Positions 60,633 through 64,000 of a DNA stretch of 64,000 bases are shown piece after piece (the stretch's first letter is position 1; the number at the start of each line of letters is the position of its first letter). Location of the stretch: NCBI GenBank assembly GCA_964507445.1, contig CAZDQF010000004.1, positions 1-64,000 on the forward strand, given 5' to 3'. The notes under the pieces were generated by a model, which saw only the letters and a program-made list of their open reading frames with translations, had not been told where the DNA came from and made no database searches. The position numbers and the translations under genes are program-made. This stretch comes from GCA-2683135 sp964507445. Its GTDB lineage: Bacteria > Planctomycetota > GCA-002687715.

Positions 60633-61220
60633 ATGCTTCAAAGTGTTCGGTCGGCGCTGGTTTGCGTCGCCATGTTGGGCCTGCTGGTGCCCGTCCTGAG
60701 CGCTCAGGATGGTGGAACCAAGCAGGACCCCGAGCAGGTCGTCTGGGTGATGACCTATTCTGGAGGTGGAGGCTGAAGTGCCGCCGCGAAAGCGAACAAG
60801 GTCCGTGCGGCCTTGCAGAAACTGGCCTTCGTCGAGCAGGTGGAGGTCGACTCCACCGCCACCGCGTATCTGAAGACCAAGGGTGACTCCAAGCCTGACA
60901 AGGGCGCCATGGAGTCGGCCATGGGTCGCCACAAGGTAAAGAGCCTCAAGCGGGTCGAGCGACCCAACCCTGCGGCGGTTTACCTCGTCACCCTGAAGGG
61001 CATGTCGTGAAGCGGCACCTGCTACAAGGCCCGTGAGGCCTTGACGAACCTGCCCGACGTCGTCGCCGTGCTTCCGTTCGGTGACACCGAGACCGTGAAG
61101 ATCCTGACCTCCAAGAGCTCCGGGATCACGAAGAAGGCCGTCGCGAAGGCCATCTCCGGCACGAGCTTCAAGATCCAGAACTTCAAGCACAAGAAGCTCA
61201 CCCCGAAGAAGAAGAGCTGA
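60633..61220 (+). CDS. Candidate exported selenoprotein: two HMA-like domains, each with an in-frame TGA
   Basis: Start ATG 60633 follows GGAG 9 nt upstream. Reading through TGA at 60774-60776 and 61008-61010 gives one 195-residue frame ending at TGA 61218. It begins with a signal peptide (MLQSVRSALVCVAMLGLLVP). Domain 1: VWVMTYSGGGG-U-SAAAKANKVRAALQ, then VEQVEVDS, YLKTKGD and HKVKSLKRV. Domain 2: VYLVTLKGMS-U-SGTCYKAREAL, then VVAVLPFGD, TVKILTSKS and SFKIQNFKHKK. Both follow the beta-alpha-beta-beta-alpha-beta order of heavy-metal-associated domains, and U in domain 2 replaces the first Cys of GMxCxxC. Protein homology crosses both TGA codons, and a similar hairpin follows each. Alternatives are a pseudogene or stop readthrough. 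Domain 1 has no Cys. Confidence 0.75.
60797..60815 (+). promoter_or_regulatory. SECIS-like hairpin after the first in-frame TGA
   Basis: CAAGGTC (60797-60803), loop CGTGC and GGCCTTG (60809-60815) form a 7-bp stem with one T-G wobble. The loop starts 27 nt after the TGA and has G in its first two bases, inside the range expected for bacterial SECIS elements. Confidence 0.55.
61025..61043 (+). promoter_or_regulatory. SECIS-like hairpin after the second in-frame TGA
   Basis: CAAGGCC (61025-61031), loop CGTGA and GGCCTTG (61037-61043) form a perfect 7-bp stem. The loop starts 21 nt after the TGA. Relative to the first hairpin, the wobble T-G has become C-G and the loop differs at one base. Confidence 0.6.
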
Positions 61221-61236
61221 CCCTCGAGGTCGAGGG
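61221..61236 (+). terminator. Hairpin directly after the selenoprotein stop
   Basis: CCCTCGA-GG-TCGAGGG starts right after the terminal TGA. Only a mixed pyrimidine stretch follows (CTCTCGCTTCC), so intrinsic termination is uncertain. Confidence 0.4.
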
Positions 61237-61250
61237 GCTCTCGCTTCCAT

Positions 61251-61360
61251 GCGCCGGGGGGGGCCCGCCGCGCCCCGGCCCCCCCCCGGCGCCGGCGTCG
61301 GGGGGGGGGGGGGGCCCCTCCGGGGGGGGGGGGGGGGCGCCGCCCCCCCCCCCCCCCCCG
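61251..61360. repeat. Extreme G/C homopolymer block
   Basis: About 110 bp of almost pure G and C with runs of 8 G, 9 C, 14 G, 16 G and 17 C. There is no A and almost no T. No gene can be read in it. It may be a sequencing or assembly artefact rather than true sequence. Confidence 0.85.
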
Positions 61361-61409
61361 CGTTCGCATCCGGGGAGCCCATCCCCATTGCCTTTCCCGT
61401 GCCGTCCCG

Positions 61410-61415
61410 TACGGT
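61410..61415 (+). promoter_or_regulatory. -10-like TACGGT close to the PhoD start
   Basis: TACGGT ends 6 nt before the GTG at 61422, with no Shine-Dalgarno. Confidence 0.35.
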
Positions 61416-61421
61416 GCCCCT

Positions 61422-62672
61422 GTGATCACCATCGCGCCCCTCCTCTGTGTGCTCGCGCCGCTCCTCGACCTCGCGGACCCAGGTCAGGTCATCGGCCCCG
61501 TGGTCGGCCACGTGGACCAGACCTCCGCGCGCATCTGGCTGAGGCCCAGGACTCCGGACTTCAAGCTGCAGCTGCGCGACGCCTCCGGAGCGCCGCACGT
61601 CGGCGCCAGGAGCGAGCTGGACGGCAGCTATGTGATCCACGTCACCGGCCTGAGACCCGGCGCGCGCTACACCTATCGCCTGGCGGACGAGGGAGCGGAG
61701 CGGACGGGCAGCTTCCGGACCGCGCCGGCGAACCCTGCGGCACGATTCCGCATGGCGTTCGGATCCTGCGCCAACCACCGACGCTTCCCCCGTCAGCCCG
61801 TCTGGGAGACCATCGCCGGCCACTCCCCCTCCGTCATGGTCCTGCTCGGCGACTCCCCCTACATCGATTCCACAGACCTCAAGGTCCAGCGGGAGCGGTA
61901 TCGCGAGTTCTTCGCCATGAAGGACGCCACCAGAGTTCTGCGCGACACCCCCACCTGGGCCACCTGGGACGATCACGACTTCGGCAAGAACGACACCGAC
62001 GGCCGCCTCCCCGGCAAGGAGAACGCGCGCCGAGCGTTCATGGAGCACCACGCCCACGCGTCCTACGGAGCCCACGGGCAGGGTATCTACACGTCCTTCC
62101 GGTGGGGCGCGGCGGAGATCTGGTTGCTGGACACACGGTGGTTCGCACGGACCGGCCCCTCCCCCGCCGACGCGAACAAGAAGACCTTGCTCGGGGCGGC
62201 CCAGTGGCGCTGGCTCCTGGAAGGGCTCAAGAGATCGGACGCCACGTTCAAGCTCCTCTGCTCCGGCATGATCTGGAACGGCTCCGTGAGGCCGTTCAAG
62301 CTGGATCACTGGGCCCGGTACAAGCACGAGCGGGACGCCCTGTGGCGGCGCATCGGAGAGGAGGACATCTCCGGGGTGGTGCTGGTGGGTGGAGACATCC
62401 ACCGATCCCGCGCCCTGCGCCACGCCACCACGGAGACCGCGGGCTATCCCCTCACGGAGCTCATCACCTCACCCCTGGCGAACACCGTGATCACCACCGC
62501 CAAGGTCCCTCACCCCGGGCTCCTGCACGACGCCGCGGAGCGCAACACGTTCATGCTGCTGCACGTGGACGGACAGGCCGAAGACCCGACCCTCCTGGCG
62601 GAGATCCGCAACCACGAGGACAAGGTCCTCTTCACGGTCCGGCTCAAGGCCTCCGAGCTGCGCCGACCCTGA
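61422..62672 (+). CDS. PhoD-type alkaline phosphatase/phosphodiesterase
   Basis: The 416-aa protein (GTG start, MITIAPLLCVLAPLLDLADP signal) has an N-terminal fibronectin-like domain (GPVVGHVDQTSARIWLRP) and a calcineurin-like metallophosphoesterase. Metal ligands are visible in MAFGSCANHR, VLLGDSPYID, TWATWDDHDFGKND and VVLVGGDIHRSR. PhoD enzymes are secreted and release phosphate from mono- and diesters. Its coding region starts 61 bp after the G/C block, so the promoter region may be damaged. Confidence 0.9.
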   Translation: MITIAPLLCVLAPLLDLADPGQVIGPVVGHVDQTSARIWLRPRTPDFKLQLRDASGAPHVGARSELDGSYVIHVTGLRPGARYTYRLADEGAERTGSFRTAPANPAARFRMAFGSCANHRRFPRQPVWETIAGHSPSVMVLLGDSPYIDSTDLKVQRERYREFFAMKDATRVLRDTPTWATWDDHDFGKNDTDGRLPGKENARRAFMEHHAHASYGAHGQGIYTSFRWGAAEIWLLDTRWFARTGPSPADANKKTLLGAAQWRWLLEGLKRSDATFKLLCSGMIWNGSVRPFKLDHWARYKHERDALWRRIGEEDISGVVLVGGDIHRSRALRHATTETAGYPLTELITSPLANTVITTAKVPHPGLLHDAAERNTFMLLHVDGQAEDPTLLAEIRNHEDKVLFTVRLKASELRRP

Positions 62673-62784
62673 TCTCCGGGCCCGGCCCCTCCGCTTGGAG
62701 ACCGTGAAGCGGGCGCCGCGCTTGCTGTAGAATGACGGGCCCGCCGACTCCTGGTCCCCTCCTCCTTCTGGAGAACCGAAACTC

Positions 62785-63741
62785 ATGGGACATCTTCGCG
62801 CCCTCGGATTCCTCGCCCTGACCGGCTCACTGCTCGCACAGTCGCCGTCCGTCCGCTGCGAGAAGCTGGCCGACCGCGTGGACGTCACCGTGAACGACCA
62901 GCGCTTCACCTCCTATCGCTTCGGCCAGACCAGGCGCCCCTGCCTGTGGCCCGTCATCGGCCCGGGTGACGTCACGGTGACCCGCAGCTGGCCCCTTGGA
63001 CCGGTCGCTCCTGGCGAGCGCAAGGACCACCCTCACCACACCGGCATCTGGCTGGGGCACGGGAACGTCAACGGGGTCGACTTCTGGCATCCCCAGAGCA
63101 AGAAGCACGGCGGTTCCGTACGGGTCCTCCGGTGGCTCTCCGACCCCGCGAAGACGTCGCGTATTCACGTGCGTCATCAGTGGTCGGGCCCCGACGACAA
63201 ACCCGTGGCCGAGGACGAGACCACCCTGGCCTTCGGCGCCGACGAAGACAGGCGATGGGTGGACTGGACCGTGCAGGTCTTCGCCAGTCACGGCCCCCTT
63301 CGGTTCGGAGACACCAAGGAGGGGAGCCTCGGGATACGCATGCACCCGGCGCTCAGGCTCAAGGGAGCGGTCGCCACGGGCAGCGTGGTGAACGCGGCCG
63401 GAGTCTCCGGCAAGGCGGTGTGGGGCAAGCGAGCGTCATGGATCGACTACTCCGGGACCATCGACGGCAAGGCGGTGGGCGTCGCCATGATGGACCACCC
63501 ACGGAACCCCCGACACCCCACATGGTGGCACGCCAGGGACTACGGACTCTGCGCGGCGAATCCCTTCGGCACCCGCGCCTTCGAAGGACGGGAGCAGGCG
63601 GCCGGAACCCTCGAGATCCCCGGCGGAGGGAGCGTGACCTTCCGGTGGCGGGTCCTGATCCACCGAGGGGACGCCGAGAAGGCGGACATCCCGGGACGGT
63701 TCAAGGACTTCTCTGCGACAGCCTCAGGCAGCTCGAGGTGA
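62785..63741 (+). CDS. Secreted DUF6807 (PmoA-type) family protein
   Basis: The 318-aa product has a signal peptide (MGHLRALGFLALTGSLLA) and landmarks of the DUF6807 family common in planctomycetes: RPCLWPVIGPGDVTVTRSWP, KDHPHHTGIWLGHGNVNGVDFW, GIRMHPALRL, MMDHPRNPRHPTWWHARDYG and ANPFG. The His/Asp-rich pattern suggests a sugar-mutarotase-like fold; function is not established. GGAG lies 12 nt before the ATG, and a TAGAAT at 62728 may be its -10. Confidence 0.85.
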   Translation: MGHLRALGFLALTGSLLAQSPSVRCEKLADRVDVTVNDQRFTSYRFGQTRRPCLWPVIGPGDVTVTRSWPLGPVAPGERKDHPHHTGIWLGHGNVNGVDFWHPQSKKHGGSVRVLRWLSDPAKTSRIHVRHQWSGPDDKPVAEDETTLAFGADEDRRWVDWTVQVFASHGPLRFGDTKEGSLGIRMHPALRLKGAVATGSVVNAAGVSGKAVWGKRASWIDYSGTIDGKAVGVAMMDHPRNPRHPTWWHARDYGLCAANPFGTRAFEGREQAAGTLEIPGGGSVTFRWRVLIHRGDAEKADIPGRFKDFSATASGSSR

Positions 63742-63752
63742 GGCGAGGCCCC

Positions 63753-64000
63753 ATGCGACGGTTCATCCAGTTCCCCACCCTCATCGCCGCCCTCATCATC
63801 GCAGCCCCCACCCCGGGGCAGTCCTTCTCAGCGGTGAAGGACCGCTTCAAGACCGGGCTTGAGTCAAAGGACCGTGACACCCGCGTCGCCGCCGTCAAGG
63901 AGCTGAGCCAGCACGGCGACGTCCGGACGGTGAAGCTGCTGCTCGGGACACTCAAGCGGATCACGGGAGATGTCACCCGAGCCCGGGCGGATTGGGCGGA
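63753..64000 (+). CDS. Exported HEAT-like protein, 5' part (runs off right edge)
   Basis: From ATG 63753 the frame is open to the window end (82 codons visible). It has a signal peptide (MRRFIQFPTLIAALIIAAPT) and then DTRVAAVKELSQHGDVRTVK, which resembles a HEAT repeat. It lies 11 nt after the DUF6807 stop and is probably co-transcribed. The rest is outside the window. Confidence 0.6.
   Translation, partial: MRRFIQFPTLIAALIIAAPTPGQSFSAVKDRFKTGLESKDRDTRVAAVKELSQHGDVRTVKLLLGTLKRITGDVTRARADWA

Noticed and set aside
60774..61010. Two independent nonsense errors or a decaying pseudogene as the cause of the TGA codons
   Set aside because: Not excluded, but unlikely as first choice: both stops are TGA, both sit at the same functional position of a repeated domain, and the frame is otherwise intact with good codon use.
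60330..62423. Minus-strand frame of 697 codons across the selenoprotein, the G/C block and phoD
   Set aside because: It runs antisense to phoD, crosses a homopolymer block, and shows no domain; it would hide the real selenoprotein frame.

Overview
The window is high-GC bacterial DNA, and its gene content points to Planctomycetota or a close PVC relative. The evidence is a PVC-type small basic protein, DUF1080 and glucose/sorbosone-dehydrogenase-like secreted proteins, a PA14 protein with five CxxCH haem motifs, a CotH plus lamin-tail protein, a DUF6807 protein, an NPCBM protein, a lysine-rich histone H1-like protein, and many lone secreted proteins. TGA, TAA and TAG are all used as stops, so the code is standard. 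I see no tRNA or rRNA gene, CRISPR array, insertion sequence or prophage.

Layout. 0-3.6 kb (minus): a histone H1-like gene cut by the window edge, then queE-der-lipoprotein. 3.7-9 kb: two secreted plus-strand proteins (LamG-like, CotH/LTD) and a convergent aminotransferase. 9-15 kb (minus): small basic protein, membrane protein, pdxA, a double-VWA protein and an NPCBM protein. 15.3-21.2 kb (plus): a proteostasis block groEL-groES-groEL-dnaJ-grpE, then an FmdB-type zinc ribbon and yacG. 21.2-27.3 kb (minus): three tandem paralogues built of carboxypeptidase-regulatory-like domains. 27.4-37.3 kb (plus): a putative glycosidase, a candidate ncRNA with its own promoter and terminator, and a five-gene run (FHA protein, alkaline-phosphatase-fold protein, M28 peptidase, two hypotheticals). 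37.3-46.1 kb (minus): fused E1 dehydrogenase, FabD-like acyltransferase, multihaem PA14 protein and a dehydrogenase-like/DUF1080x2 protein, tightly packed. 46.2-55.2 kb: a sulfatase-fold membrane protein, an aminotransferase, two alpha/beta hydrolases, an M64 peptidase, an O-methyltransferase, a beta-hydroxyacid dehydrogenase and a Tat-exported TIM-barrel protein. 55.4 kb: a candidate ~106-nt small RNA. 55.6-60.4 kb (minus): HDOD, PilB/GspE ATPase and HEAT proteins. 60.5-64 kb (plus): a candidate two-selenocysteine protein, a G/C homopolymer block, a PhoD phosphatase, a DUF6807 protein and a cut gene.

The most exciting item is at 60633-61220. It is an exported protein made of two HMA-like ferredoxin-fold repeats, and each repeat has an in-frame TGA at the metal-site end of helix 1. 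In repeat 2 the TGA sits exactly where the first Cys of GMxCxxC should be. Each TGA is followed, 21-27 nt later, by the apical loop of a nearly identical hairpin that fits bacterial SECIS geometry. This looks like a heavy-metal-associated selenoprotein with two Sec residues. An 18-bp perfect palindrome lies at its promoter.

A second broad signal is a TANNNT-like -10 hexamer only 6-8 nt upstream of the start codon in about nine transcription-unit-initial genes without Shine-Dalgarno. This suggests widespread leaderless transcription. Function calls are from reading the translations only; no database search was run.
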